From contig DJXS01000038.1 in the NCBI GenBank assembly GCA_002448395.1, positions 12,539 to 76,538 of the forward strand: a stretch of 64,000 nucleotides of DNA. The letters are read 5' to 3'. Source of the stretch: Lachnospiraceae bacterium UBA6998 (lineage in GTDB: Bacteria > Bacillota > Clostridia > Lachnospirales > Lachnospiraceae). Positions 18,152 through 25,870 of this stretch are shown here, in pieces. The first letter of the stretch is position 1, and the number at the start of each line of letters is the position of its first letter. The position numbers and the translations under genes were made by a program. The notes below the pieces were generated by a model. The model searched no databases, had not been told where the DNA came from, and saw only the letters and a list, made by a program, of their open reading frames with translations.

Positions 18152-18338
18152 AGGCCATTCTCCTTTCAAGCCGAAAGCTCGGCGTAGTGATGATTCGATC
18201 ACATTCATGTCCTGAACAGTATTTCCTAATTGTATACGTGATAAATCAATATAGATTATAACCTTAAAACAGGGAAAAGAAAAGGTTGTATTGTGGTATC
18301 AATTATTATAATTCCCTTGTAATTCGTTGATTTTTTTC

Positions 18339-18367
18339 TTGCATTCACGTTTCATTTTTGATACTAT
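18339..18367 (+). promoter_or_regulatory. promoter of rpmB
   Basis: TTGCAT (18339-18344) and TACTAT (18362-18367), 17 bases apart, about 45 bases before the rpmB start codon. It faces the divergent asp23-fakA unit across an AT-rich gap of roughly 190 bases (18152-18338) in which I see no gene. Confidence 0.65.
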
Positions 18368-18411
18368 ACAAATGTTGTAGACCCGAATATGTACGTTAGG
18401 AGGTGTTTAAG

Positions 18412-18600
18412 ATGGCAAAATGTGATATCTGCGGCAAGGGCGCTCATTTTGGAAATAACGTCAGCCATTCTCATAGAAGATCCAACAGAATCTGGAATTC
18501 CAATGTCCAGAAGGTTGCTGTGAACGTCAACGGCGCTAAGAAGAGAATGCACGTCTGCACCAGCTGCCTTAGATCCAACAAGGTCGAGCGAGCTATTTAA
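18412..18600 (+). CDS. rpmB: 50S ribosomal protein L28
   Basis: Ribosomal large-subunit protein of 62 residues. It begins MAKCDICGKG and has two Cys pairs, CDIC and CTSC, forming the zinc ribbon of the Cys-plus form of L28; the basic SHSHRRSNR stretch contacts rRNA. AGGAGG lies eight to nine bases upstream of ATG 18412, which excludes the start three codons earlier. It is a monocistronic gene with its own promoter and terminator. Divergence of rpmB from asp23-fakA is a common Firmicute arrangement. Confidence 0.97.
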   Translation: MAKCDICGKGAHFGNNVSHSHRRSNRIWNSNVQKVAVNVNGAKKRMHVCTSCLRSNKVERAI

Positions 18601-18657
18601 TATAGCCGCCTGATCAGGATCATCACTAACTGGATGTAATTATATCGAGTTATAATT

Positions 18658-18686
18658 AAAAGGACTGTACCGGACAGTCCTTTTTC
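18658..18686 (+). terminator. terminator after rpmB
   Basis: Stem AAAGGACTGT / ACAGTCCTTT with a five-base loop, followed on the plus strand by a T run. The minus strand also ends the hairpin with TTTTAATTAT, so it can stop the converging transcript of the epimerase gene. Confidence 0.85.
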
Positions 18687-18736
18687 TTGTGCTCATTTAA
18701 TGTATTTACTGTTTTGCCGGGCCGGGCCCGGTCTTT

Positions 18737-19789
18737 TCATGCCAAAGAACGAAGATACTTCTCAAGCCTCTTGTACATCCAGGGGAGGTCATGTTCAGGC
18801 TCCCACCCCAGAAGCTGTATCTTTGTGATATCCATATTCAGAAAGCTCGGAGCCGGATAACGGGAAGCGTCTCCGCTCTCATCCACCCTGACAGCGATCT
18901 TACCCCCGGCCACTTCTCTGGAAACCATTTCTCCCATCTCATATATAGAACAGTATGTGGCAGGATTCGCGGCATTATATGTCTCTCCGGCAGCACCTTT
19001 TAACAGGACTGTCAGGATCGCTGTTACAGCCTGCGCGGTGTACAGGTAGGGATGCCGGCTGGTACCCTTAGTCGCCAGGACAATATCTTTCCCGTCGATG
19101 GCGTTTCTTGTCATCATCGCGAACACCCGGCGGTCATTATAATCCACTCCGGGTCCGAAAGTCTGGGCGAGGCGTATGCTCATTGCAGGAAGTCCGTATT
19201 CCGCGGCATACGCGGTGCAGAGCATCTCACACATTCTCTTGCTTTCCGGATAGCAGCTCCTTGTTCTCCGAAGATCCACTTTTCCAAGTGCGCCTTCGTC
19301 AAGCAGCTCTTCCGTATTTACTTCTCCGAAAGCTTCCATGCTGGAAAGAAATACGAATCCCTTCGTGTCTCGCTTTTTTGCCTCCTCCAAAAGGCCGGCC
19401 GTTCCCTCCACTGAGGTGCGGATGACTTCCACCGGATGCTCATTCATAAAGGCGCTGGCAGTGGGACAGGCGCCGTGGATCCAGTAATCAATCTTCTCAG
19501 GAAGAGAAGGAAGCTTTTCCATCGTCCCCGTCAAAAGAGTCAGTTCAGGTGCGCTTACAAGACTCCCGAGAACTCTCCCCGCTTTTGCGGTATCCCTGAC
19601 AATTGCGCAGATCGAAAGACCGAGTCCGCGTTCACGTCCCGCGTGGATCAGAGCACTTATCATTGTCATCCCGATAAGCCCTGTTCCTCCCGTCACTAAG
19701 ATGGTACTGTTTCTGAGTTTCTCCCAAGGCAGGTCCGCTTCACAGATCCACCTCAGATCTTCCTTAAAAATATCTGAATTTTCTGTCAT
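18737..19789 (-). CDS. NAD-dependent epimerase/dehydratase (extended SDR)
   Basis: Extended short-chain dehydrogenase of 350 residues, probably acting on a nucleotide-activated sugar or alditol. The Rossmann motif ILVTGGTGLIG stands near residue 30 and the catalytic YPESKR (YxxxK) near residue 182. FLSSMEAFGE supplies the catalytic Ser strand, and RLAQTFGPG is typical of the group. ATG 19789 has GGAG six bases upstream and is chosen over 19870. It is the last gene of the licD-led operon, 16 bases after the cytidylyltransferase, which suggests both act on the same precursor. The exact substrate is unknown. Confidence 0.85.
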   Translation of the reverse strand: MTENSDIFKEDLRWICEADLPWEKLRNSTILVTGGTGLIGMTMISALIHAGRERGLGLSICAIVRDTAKAGRVLGSLVSAPELTLLTGTMEKLPSLPEKIDYWIHGACPTASAFMNEHPVEVIRTSVEGTAGLLEEAKKRDTKGFVFLSSMEAFGEVNTEELLDEGALGKVDLRRTRSCYPESKRMCEMLCTAYAAEYGLPAMSIRLAQTFGPGVDYNDRRVFAMMTRNAIDGKDIVLATKGTSRHPYLYTAQAVTAILTVLLKGAAGETYNAANPATYCSIYEMGEMVSREVAGGKIAVRVDESGDASRYPAPSFLNMDITKIQLLGWEPEHDLPWMYKRLEKYLRSLA

Positions 19790-19805
19790 TCCAATCTCCC
19801 GGTCA

Positions 19806-20531
19806 TCAGATTCCGAAGATCTGAGAGCTCTCTCTTGCATCAACCATTGCACGGAAAATATAGAAGTCACTCGGTGTCGTGATCTTTATGTTCTCCGGCT
19901 TTCCCTGCACAGTATAGAGCTTATATCCGTAATGTTTCATCATGCTCGCAGAATCAATAAAACCTGTTCCGCCGTGTTCCTCACGTACTCTGTTGTGAAC
20001 ACCAAGGATCTCTCCGAGGTAGAAGCTCTGGGGTGCCCTTGCCAGCTCACACATGGATCTGTCAATGATCGTTCCGACCGCTCCCGTCTCATCCTTCATT
20101 GTGATCGTCTCAATGGCAGCGGTAACAGTGATCGCAGTTCCCTTCTCTTTTACGGTTCTGATATTATCGGAGATGGTCTCCTCATCGATCAGGGGCCTTA
20201 CACCGTCATGGATCAGCACAATGTCCTTCTCCCCATAAAATTCTGCGGCCGCACACAGGCCATTATAGATAGACTCCTGTCCCGTGCTTCCTCCGGGAAC
20301 GATTTTTCTGATCTTTTTAAGTCCGAACTTCCGAACAAGTTCCTGTGTATAACCGATCCAGCTCTCCAGCATTACTACAATGATGCCGTCGATCTCACTA
20401 TGCTGGTCAAAAGCTTCAAGTGTGTAAACGATGATGGGTTTTCCGTGCAGTTCAAGAAACTGTTTGGGCCTGGTCTTGGTGTTCATTCTCTGTCCGGTGC
20501 CGCCGGCAAAGATCAGTGCGACATTGCTCAT
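19806..20531 (-). CDS. IspD/TarI family cytidylyltransferase
   Basis: Transfers CMP from CTP to a sugar-alcohol phosphate. The 241-residue protein has the nucleotidyltransferase loop IFAGGTGQRM, the conserved RPKQFL lysine and the HDGVRPLID strand. Sequence alone does not separate IspD (methylerythritol phosphate, isoprenoid route) from TarI/Bcs1 (ribitol phosphate, surface polymers). The surrounding licD, glycosyltransferase and epimerase genes favour the TarI-like role. The cell uses the MEP pathway (ispH is at 59527), so it needs an IspD somewhere. The ATG overlaps the gerW stop codon (ATGA), implying translational coupling. Confidence 0.85.
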   Translation of the reverse strand: MSNVALIFAGGTGQRMNTKTRPKQFLELHGKPIIVYTLEAFDQHSEIDGIIVVMLESWIGYTQELVRKFGLKKIRKIVPGGSTGQESIYNGLCAAAEFYGEKDIVLIHDGVRPLIDEETISDNIRTVKEKGTAITVTAAIETITMKDETGAVGTIIDRSMCELARAPQSFYLGEILGVHNRVREEHGGTGFIDSASMMKHYGYKLYTVQGKPENIKITTPSDFYIFRAMVDARESSQIFGI

Positions 20532-20962
20532 TTTTCTGCCCCTGCCTCCCTGACAGAAACATCTTTCACCTCAGGCTCCGGGAACGCCGCTTTTACAGCC
20601 TCATCATCAGATATCATGTCGCTGTTTCTTCCCTTGATCTTGTCGACGACGTCAGGGATCATATCAACAAGTTTCGTAACCGCGGTCTGGTCTTTGATAT
20701 TGACCACTTTGGTCTGTCCGTTCTTGATGATAAGTATTGCTGTAGGTGTCATCTTTGCGGAAAATCCGCCGGCACCGGCATCCTTATGGTCCGTTCCGTT
20801 GGAACCTGCGCCGCATCCGATTGAGACATCGGAAAGCGGAATGATGATCTGATCACCGATCCTCACGGGCGCGCCGACAACAGTCTTGGAAGTGAGCACA
20901 CTCTCCGCGCCGTCCATAAGAGATTTAACTACTGTTGCAATACTGTTCTTTTCTTCAGCCAT
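20528..20962 (-). CDS. GerW family protein (YtfJ-like)
   Basis: A 144-residue protein of the GerW/YtfJ family. In Bacillus the protein is made in the forespore and affects germination, but the family also occurs in non-sporulating Firmicutes. Here a Gly-rich segment (GCGAGSNG, GAGGF) is followed by PTAILIIKNGQTKVV, as in YtfJ, and the C-terminus is acidic. GAGG is seven bases before the ATG. Its upstream neighbour encodes DUF2953 (YtfI-like), the usual partner. Unusually, its stop overlaps the start of the cytidylyltransferase gene. Confidence 0.85.
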   Translation of the reverse strand: MAEEKNSIATVVKSLMDGAESVLTSKTVVGAPVRIGDQIIIPLSDVSIGCGAGSNGTDHKDAGAGGFSAKMTPTAILIIKNGQTKVVNIKDQTAVTKLVDMIPDVVDKIKGRNSDMISDDEAVKAAFPEPEVKDVSVREAGAEK

Positions 20963-21049
20963 TTCCGTTCCTCTTTCTTCGCTTTTACAGCATGAACCTG
21001 TTAATTACGTGTTTCTATTTTAATATGTTCATCTTATAAATGCTCACAT

Positions 21050-21844
21050 TTATTGCAGTTTGCTCTTAACCTTCTTAAGCTTTTTGATCATCTTCCGGCA
21101 GTCCTTGTCAAAAATCAGGGGGACCGTTTCCTTTACCGGCGTGATCAGCCTGATCTTTCCGGCCATCTCCGCATTCATGTTGCAGCGGTACAGATTCCAT
21201 TCCGTATCGATTCCCAGGTGCTCGTCCGTAAACGGCATCAGCATCGATGTAAAACCGGTCAGTTTTCCATTGAGGCAGGGGTCATTAAGCCCCACATTTC
21301 CTCCGATCTTCCAGTGATCCGGCATTACGGAATCCAGGATTCTCGAAAGGCGCCGGCTTACTTTCCTGAAAGCTCTTCTGCCGCAGCTGCCCGTAAGCAC
21401 TCTGTGGACGTAATCGACCGCATTGATGATCTTCTCCGCCTTGGCGGCAGCCGCATCTATTTTCTCCGAGAGGGAAGTCTCCTCTTTTTCTTCTTCCTCT
21501 TCCTGTTCTTCTTCGGTTTCCTTCTCCCCGGTTTCCTTCTTCTTAAGTCTGTCCATGATCTTTATATCCTTACCGAAGATCTTGACAGTGATCAGTTCAT
21601 TCCCGGGGTAAGTGACAAATACCTTCAGGATACCGAAAAGCCAGGATATGAAGGCTTTCACCTCAGACTTTTCCCTGAGTACGGAAACCGGAAACTCCTC
21701 ATGTCTCTCAGGATCATCAACAGCCGCCCTGGCACTATATTTGATCGGATCAAGCAGAATGATAAGAAGGATCACAAGGATCACAGCCAAAAGGACAAGC
21801 AATATGATTCCCAGCCATTTCAATATAGTAAGAAATACAGCCAT
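21050..21844 (-). CDS. DUF2953 membrane protein (YtfI-like)
   Basis: A 264-residue protein with one strong N-terminal membrane helix (about residues 5-30, rich in Leu, Ile and Val) and a large soluble domain. A Glu/Lys-rich low-complexity linker occupies about residues 100-130. The C-terminal half contains GGNVGLNDPCLNGKLTG and the basic end, as in DUF2953 proteins paired with YtfJ/GerW. ATG 21844 has AGGAGG five bases upstream, which rules out the longer reading from 21886. No enzymatic motif is visible; function unknown. Confidence 0.82.
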   Translation of the reverse strand: MAVFLTILKWLGIILLVLLAVILVILLIILLDPIKYSARAAVDDPERHEEFPVSVLREKSEVKAFISWLFGILKVFVTYPGNELITVKIFGKDIKIMDRLKKKETGEKETEEEQEEEEEKEETSLSEKIDAAAAKAEKIINAVDYVHRVLTGSCGRRAFRKVSRRLSRILDSVMPDHWKIGGNVGLNDPCLNGKLTGFTSMLMPFTDEHLGIDTEWNLYRCNMNAEMAGKIRLITPVKETVPLIFDKDCRKMIKKLKKVKSKLQ

Positions 21845-21854
21845 TTCCGCCTCC

Positions 21855-22286
21855 TTACTCTGACTGCGGCTGCAGAGGCAGCTCATCCTGCGCGCCTGTC
21901 CCGGTTGAGAGCGCGGATTTGTCAGTAACCGCTAGACCGGCGTCCCTGCCTCGCAGTTTCCTTATTCCGTGAGGAAACAGGTACGCCCTCACATCACCGC
22001 TCCCTGTGTGATCATAAGCTTCCTGCACAAGTCTCTGTACAAGTTCCACCGCCTCCGAATGTCCTGCGGCAATGCCGATGATGTAGGGAGGATATTTCTT
22101 GTAATACGGCTGCTGCAGATTGACGCAGTGGAGAATCTCAAGCTGGTTGGAACCCGGCCCGGGTACTGAGGGACTCAGAGCGATCACATAGATCGTAAAC
22201 TGTCCTTCTCCGCGCATCAGTTTCCTCTTCACTTCTTCCGGGTCCCTGATGGAAGGTCCCGTATAGAGATTCTTAAAAAAATACAT
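21855..22286 (-). CDS. small protein of unknown function
   Basis: A 143-residue soluble protein I cannot assign. It has no signal peptide or membrane helix. The central part has a patterned alternation of strands and helices (QFTIYVIALS, then YIIGIAAGHSEAVELVQRLVQEAY), compatible with a small alpha/beta fold. The C-terminal 30 residues look disordered (Gly, Thr, Gln-rich). It sits seven bases after the glycosyltransferase gene and ten before the DUF2953 gene, with GGAG nine bases upstream of its ATG, so it is a genuine translated member of the operon. Confidence 0.65.
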   Translation of the reverse strand: MYFFKNLYTGPSIRDPEEVKRKLMRGEGQFTIYVIALSPSVPGPGSNQLEILHCVNLQQPYYKKYPPYIIGIAAGHSEAVELVQRLVQEAYDHTGSGDVRAYLFPHGIRKLRGRDAGLAVTDKSALSTGTGAQDELPLQPQSE

Positions 22287-22292
22287 ACAGAT

Positions 22293-23366
22293 CTACTCCT
22301 TTTGACCCAGTACTCTCTTCAGCGCTCTTGTCGTATACTTGCCCTTCCGGAGCCTGTCAGAGATCTTCATGGTATTGGACCGGATCGCCTCATACTCTCC
22401 CTCTGTCATTTCAGCGATCCTTCCGGGGATCTCTTCGATGGAGTCAACAGTGATGCCGCATCCGTTCTTTGTGATATAGGGGGCCAGAGCCGCTTCGCTC
22501 CAAATGATCACCGGCATGCCTGACGCAAGATACAGGGAAGCTTTGTGAGGATCATTGATCCGCAGATACTCTCCGTATGTTCCGCTGCAGGTTTCGGTCG
22601 TCTCTCCGTCCCACACAAGTCCGAAGCTTCCCTCCATCACTTCAGGAAGTCTGTCGGGCTCAAAAGATCCTAGATATCTCACATTATCCTGCGGGTCCGC
22701 TTCATATCCGACGCCGTAGAGGTTGAAGTCGATTTCCTCAGGCAGGTGATAAGCGTATCCCGCTTTATGGGGTCTTAAGGCGCCGGCTATGACGACCGGT
22801 CCGTCTGCACTTGTCTTCGCATACCCTGCTTCAGGGATCAGGTAGTCGAAGATTCCAAGAACTTCCATTTTCGAAGAGGGAATGCCCATTGAAGCGAGCT
22901 TCTTTTTCATATTCCTGTTATGAACAATAATCCCGTCGCAATTCTTGAGAAGCGTCTCCTCCTCCAGGCGAAGCCTTATTTTTTCCTTGCGGGATGTGGT
23001 GCCTCTTATGGCTGCTCTTAAGATCTCAAGATCGTGGATCAGAAGTATGATCCTGACGCCCCTTTTCCTCGCCTTCCTGATGGCGGATGCAAGGAGCACT
23101 GAATGATTGACTATAGGAAACTGGATCACAAGGATGTCTCCCTCGCCGGTCTCGGAAAGACAGTCGTCCCACACTTTCATGAGTCTGTAGTGATAGCCTG
23201 CTTTCTGAAGGACATTCTGACCCTCTCTGTCAGTCTGCGGCATGCAGATCTCAATTCCTTTATAACCGTTTTTCTCAAGGATCACATCGACGTCATCTCT
23301 GGCTTTGATGCCGGCTGTGCGCTGATAACCCTCTTCATTCCATATTTCTTTAGTATAGTATTTCAT
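22293..23366 (-). CDS. glycosyltransferase, Gtf3/galactofuranosyltransferase-like
   Basis: Probable GT-B-type sugar transferase of 357 residues without membrane segments. It resembles the Gtf3 and beta-1,6-galactofuranosyltransferase group: an N-terminal domain with GDILVIQFPIVNH and RGVRIILLIHDLE, then IVHNRNMKKKLASMG, then a C-terminal nucleotide-sugar domain with FNLYGVGYE, VWDGETTETCSG and NDPHKASLYLASGMPVI. The donor and acceptor are not predictable. It follows licD by 12 bases, so it probably builds a glycan that LicD or the CDP-activated group decorates. Confidence 0.75.
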   Translation of the reverse strand: MKYYTKEIWNEEGYQRTAGIKARDDVDVILEKNGYKGIEICMPQTDREGQNVLQKAGYHYRLMKVWDDCLSETGEGDILVIQFPIVNHSVLLASAIRKARKRGVRIILLIHDLEILRAAIRGTTSRKEKIRLRLEEETLLKNCDGIIVHNRNMKKKLASMGIPSSKMEVLGIFDYLIPEAGYAKTSADGPVVIAGALRPHKAGYAYHLPEEIDFNLYGVGYEADPQDNVRYLGSFEPDRLPEVMEGSFGLVWDGETTETCSGTYGEYLRINDPHKASLYLASGMPVIIWSEAALAPYITKNGCGITVDSIEEIPGRIAEMTEGEYEAIRSNTMKISDRLRKGKYTTRALKRVLGQKE

Positions 23367-23378
23367 ATGTTCTGTTCC

Positions 23379-24209
23379 TCAGTCTGCCTGTGCCCACACA
23401 TCCATATCGTGTGTGACCCGTTTTTCTTCGGGCGGCAGCTGCATATAGTCCCCGTAGAGATTTCGGAGATAATAGTCCCAGCAGCCCGGAGCTGACACCG
23501 TCATGTCCTCGAACTGCATTGGTACAGATTTGAGGTAGAGTTTTCTCGGAACCCGCTCCTGAGGGCCATATCCGTTCGCAATACCGCCCATATATCCGCA
23601 CTCGTCGACCTTGTAAGTGCGGCAGGTCCTGTTGATATAATCGAGGATCCGGGCATCATCAAGGGGCTTCACAAGCGCTTTGATAAAGGGCTTGAGTGCT
23701 CTTCTGAGAGCAGTCTTTCCCTCACCCGTCCTTGCCTGTTTGACTCTGAGAATCCTTCTTGCCGCAAGGGTCTTTCTAAAGATCCGCTTCACTTCCTTCT
23801 CATCGTCCGGAAGACCGTCCATGGGAAAAATATCGATCCAGAGATTCTTCTCCGTCTCATCATGATCGTACAGCTTCCTGATGCTCGTATGAAGATCATA
23901 TATTTTGGCAAAAGGATAGTTCAGGTCTCCCAGTTCACAGGCTGCAAGTTTATAATCGCCGGAGGCATTGATCTCATCTGCATGGGAAAGCAAACGGTCA
24001 TAATCTTCTCTCGGCATATTAACATCAATATCATCGTCCCAGGGAATGAATCCCTTGTGACGGACAGCGCCGAGAAGGGTTCCCCCGGCAAGATAATACC
24101 GGATCCCGTACCGCTCGCAGATTTCCGTAAAGACTTTAAAGATCCGTAGTTCTCTCTGCTGAATCTCTCCGAGGTCCAGTTTCTTCATTTCGTCAGTATT
24201 ATTGCTCAT
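23379..24209 (-). CDS. LicD family phosphotransferase
   Basis: LicD proteins transfer phosphocholine or related phospho-alditol groups from a CDP donor to cell-surface glycans. The hallmark block LAGGTLLGAVRHKGFIPWDD with the following DIDV metal ligands lies near residues 38-62. Length 276 residues, no signal peptide. ATG 24233 would begin only about eight bases after the predicted transcription start with no ribosome binding site; ATG 24209 has GGAG eleven bases upstream and is preferred. It is the first gene of the surface-polymer operon. No choline kinase (licA) is present, so the transferred group may be something other than choline. Confidence 0.85.
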   Translation of the reverse strand: MSNNTDEMKKLDLGEIQQRELRIFKVFTEICERYGIRYYLAGGTLLGAVRHKGFIPWDDDIDVNMPREDYDRLLSHADEINASGDYKLAACELGDLNYPFAKIYDLHTSIRKLYDHDETEKNLWIDIFPMDGLPDDEKEVKRIFRKTLAARRILRVKQARTGEGKTALRRALKPFIKALVKPLDDARILDYINRTCRTYKVDECGYMGGIANGYGPQERVPRKLYLKSVPMQFEDMTVSAPGCWDYYLRNLYGDYMQLPPEEKRVTHDMDVWAQAD

Positions 24210-24247
24210 TTGTTGTATCACTCCATTAGCCATATCCTATAAAAAAG

Positions 24248-24276
24248 AGTATAATCCATATCAAAATAGATGTCCA
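24248..24276 (-). promoter_or_regulatory. promoter of the licD operon
   Basis: On the minus strand TGGACA (24271-24276) and TATACT (24248-24253) are 17 bases apart, in front of licD. It lies back to back with the rpsT promoter, leaving about 25 bases between the two -35 elements. Confidence 0.65.
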
Positions 24277-24302
24277 CAACCCATATTTTCCTTATTTCGT
24301 GC

Positions 24303-24331
24303 TTGACATTCATTTTTGGTTCTACTAAGAT
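24303..24331 (+). promoter_or_regulatory. promoter of rpsT
   Basis: Consensus TTGACA (24303-24308) and TAAGAT (24326-24331), 17 bases apart. The start codon is about 130 bases further on, so the transcript has a long leader with room for an autoregulatory structure. Confidence 0.75.
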
Positions 24332-24468
24332 ATTAACGTATGTGCAGAAAGAGTTTTCGTGTCTTCTCTGCTGCACTCATGAGCATTATGGAGCACTGTA
24401 TGCGCGGCTGCACAGCGCTCGGAACGATATGTATAACACTTACTGTACATTACATGGAGGTATGTAGA

Positions 24469-24729
24469 ATGGCAAACATCAAATCTGCCAAGAAGAGAAT
24501 TCTCACAAGCGCTAAGAAGACCGCTGCAAACAAAGCTGTAAAGTCTTCCGTCAAGACTGCGATCAAGAAAGTCAACAAGGCTGTAGAGGCCGGCGACAAG
24601 GCAGCTGCAACAGCAGCTCTCATTGCTGCAGAAGCTACCATCGACAAGGCTTGCACAAAGGGCGTTCTTCACAAGAACAACGCTTCCCGCAAGGTCTCCC
24701 GTCTTGCCAGCAGCATCAACAAGATCTGA
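24469..24729 (+). CDS. rpsT: 30S ribosomal protein S20
   Basis: Primary 16S rRNA-binding protein of 86 residues with the family pattern: very basic, Ala/Lys-rich three-helix bundle, beginning MANIKSAKKRI and ending in the NNASRKVSRLAS segment. The ATG at 24469 has GGAGG eight bases upstream, so the 43 codons of open frame before it are leader RNA, not protein. Monocistronic, with a strong promoter upstream and two back-to-back terminators downstream. In other bacteria S20 represses its own translation; the long leader here is compatible with that but does not prove it. Confidence 0.97.
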   Translation: MANIKSAKKRILTSAKKTAANKAVKSSVKTAIKKVNKAVEAGDKAAATAALIAAEATIDKACTKGVLHKNNASRKVSRLASSINKI

Positions 24730-24748
24730 GCAGCGGATATAAATTGTT

Positions 24749-24803
24749 AAAAAGACTTTCCGTATAGTCCACGACCCATAGGACAAGCGGAAAGTCTTTT
24801 TTT
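24749..24803 (+). terminator. terminator after rpsT
   Basis: Twelve-base stem AAAGACTTTCCG / CGGAAAGTCTTT followed by a T run. The large loop contains a second small stem (GTCC / GGAC). Confidence 0.85.
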
Positions 24804-24815
24804 GCGGTATAAGTC

Positions 24816-24855
24816 AAAAAATCGCAGTTCCCCTTGATCGGAACTGCGATTTTTA
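24816..24855 (-). terminator. bidirectional terminator between rpsT and the COG0523 genes
   Basis: Fifteen-base stem built on AAAAATCGCAGTTCC and its complement around an eight-base loop, with a T run on both strands. On the minus strand it closes the COG0523 gene that ends at 24878; on the plus strand it backs up the rpsT terminator. Confidence 0.85.
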
Positions 24856-24877
24856 TTTTTCTGTATTTGAGCAGATA

Positions 24878-25861
24878 TCAGCCCGCGAAGTTGATCACAG
24901 GCTCATCGGGCTCCGCTGTCTTTTCAACACTTTCCGCATAGAGAACAATGCCTTTGCCCTCGTATTCGGAGAATGTCTCAAAGGAAACTCTCGCCCTGAC
25001 TCTCACCCATGTTCTCTCCGGGAAGATCATATCTTTATCTGCCTTGCACGCGTAGCCAAGGAAGGACATATCATTCGCGCAGCAGGTCATGGCCATTCTT
25101 CCGGGGACAAAATATCCCTTGGGGAACTTGTCGGGGATCATCACCATGCCGGTATATTCGATCTCCTTGCCGTCATAGCGGTCCGGATGTTCCATCGCGT
25201 CAAGGTACCAGATACCGTAATTGAGATTCTCCAGGACGATCGGTTCTTTGTGGATGTCGTAAGGGAGATCCTCTTCTGTGGTCATATCGATCTCGCCACC
25301 CGCATCCTCGAAGATCAGATCCGCCTGCTGATTGATCGCTTTGATATTTCTCTTATAGGTGATCAGGGTCTTCTCGTCGATACCGTCGCAGCGGTTGAGC
25401 ATGATCAGCTCTGAATTTCTGATCTGTTCTGCAAGCAGGGATCTCATGTTTGTAAAGTACATTGAAAATGTGGAAGCATCGATCGAGGTGATCTGCTGTT
25501 CCAGTCTCCATGCCCTCGGAAGCCTGAACTTCCTGAAATCCCACATGCCGTTATACTCAATGAGAATTCTCTCAGGTCTGTATTTTGCCTCCAGAGCCAT
25601 CATCGCAGAGGGGGTCAGATCCTCTTCATTTTCAAACACTTCAATCTCTGTGTTCGTCTGACGGAGAAGACGTTCACTGTACTCCACTTCTCCCTCCTCG
25701 CATACGATCAGAAGCGTGGTTCCGGATGTCTGAAAGTACGGCTGAGCGATCGTATAGGAGAAGAAGGAAGTTTTCCCGCTGTCCAGAAATCCGTTGATCA
25801 CATAAACCGGTTTTTGTACCATTTTTTTCTCTTTTCCTCTTCCAAATCCAAATAGCGCCAT
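24878..25861 (-). CDS. CobW/COG0523-like P-loop GTPase with C-terminal DUF1980/TIGR03943-like domain
   Basis: A 327-residue G3E-type P-loop protein. The nucleotide-binding loop is GFLDSGKTS near residue 24 and the base-recognition motif is probably NRCD near residue 166. The COG0523 metal motif CxCC, present in the upstream paralogue, is absent. The last 110 residues (YDGKEIEYTGMV, FPKGYFVPGRMAMTCC) resemble the C-terminal domain of the DUF1980/TIGR03943 (YcgQ-type) proteins linked to permeases. It starts ten bases after the His-rich paralogue and is co-transcribed with it. A role in metal delivery is inferred from the family; the metal is unknown. Confidence 0.75.
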   Translation of the reverse strand: MALFGFGRGKEKKMVQKPVYVINGFLDSGKTSFFSYTIAQPYFQTSGTTLLIVCEEGEVEYSERLLRQTNTEIEVFENEEDLTPSAMMALEAKYRPERILIEYNGMWDFRKFRLPRAWRLEQQITSIDASTFSMYFTNMRSLLAEQIRNSELIMLNRCDGIDEKTLITYKRNIKAINQQADLIFEDAGGEIDMTTEEDLPYDIHKEPIVLENLNYGIWYLDAMEHPDRYDGKEIEYTGMVMIPDKFPKGYFVPGRMAMTCCANDMSFLGYACKADKDMIFPERTWVRVRARVSFETFSEYEGKGIVLYAESVEKTAEPDEPVINFAG

Positions 25862-25870
25862 AACGCACCT

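Noticed and set aside
18700-18725. GC-rich palindrome near the end of the epimerase gene
   Set aside because: CCGGGC / GCCCGG can form a six-base stem followed by TCTTTTC on the plus strand, but no plus-strand gene ends there and the rpmB terminator already lies upstream.
24340-24468. In-frame N-terminal extension of rpsT (43 codons)
   Set aside because: The S20 family starts at MANIKSAKK, with GGAGG eight bases before ATG 24469; the upstream part is untranslated leader.
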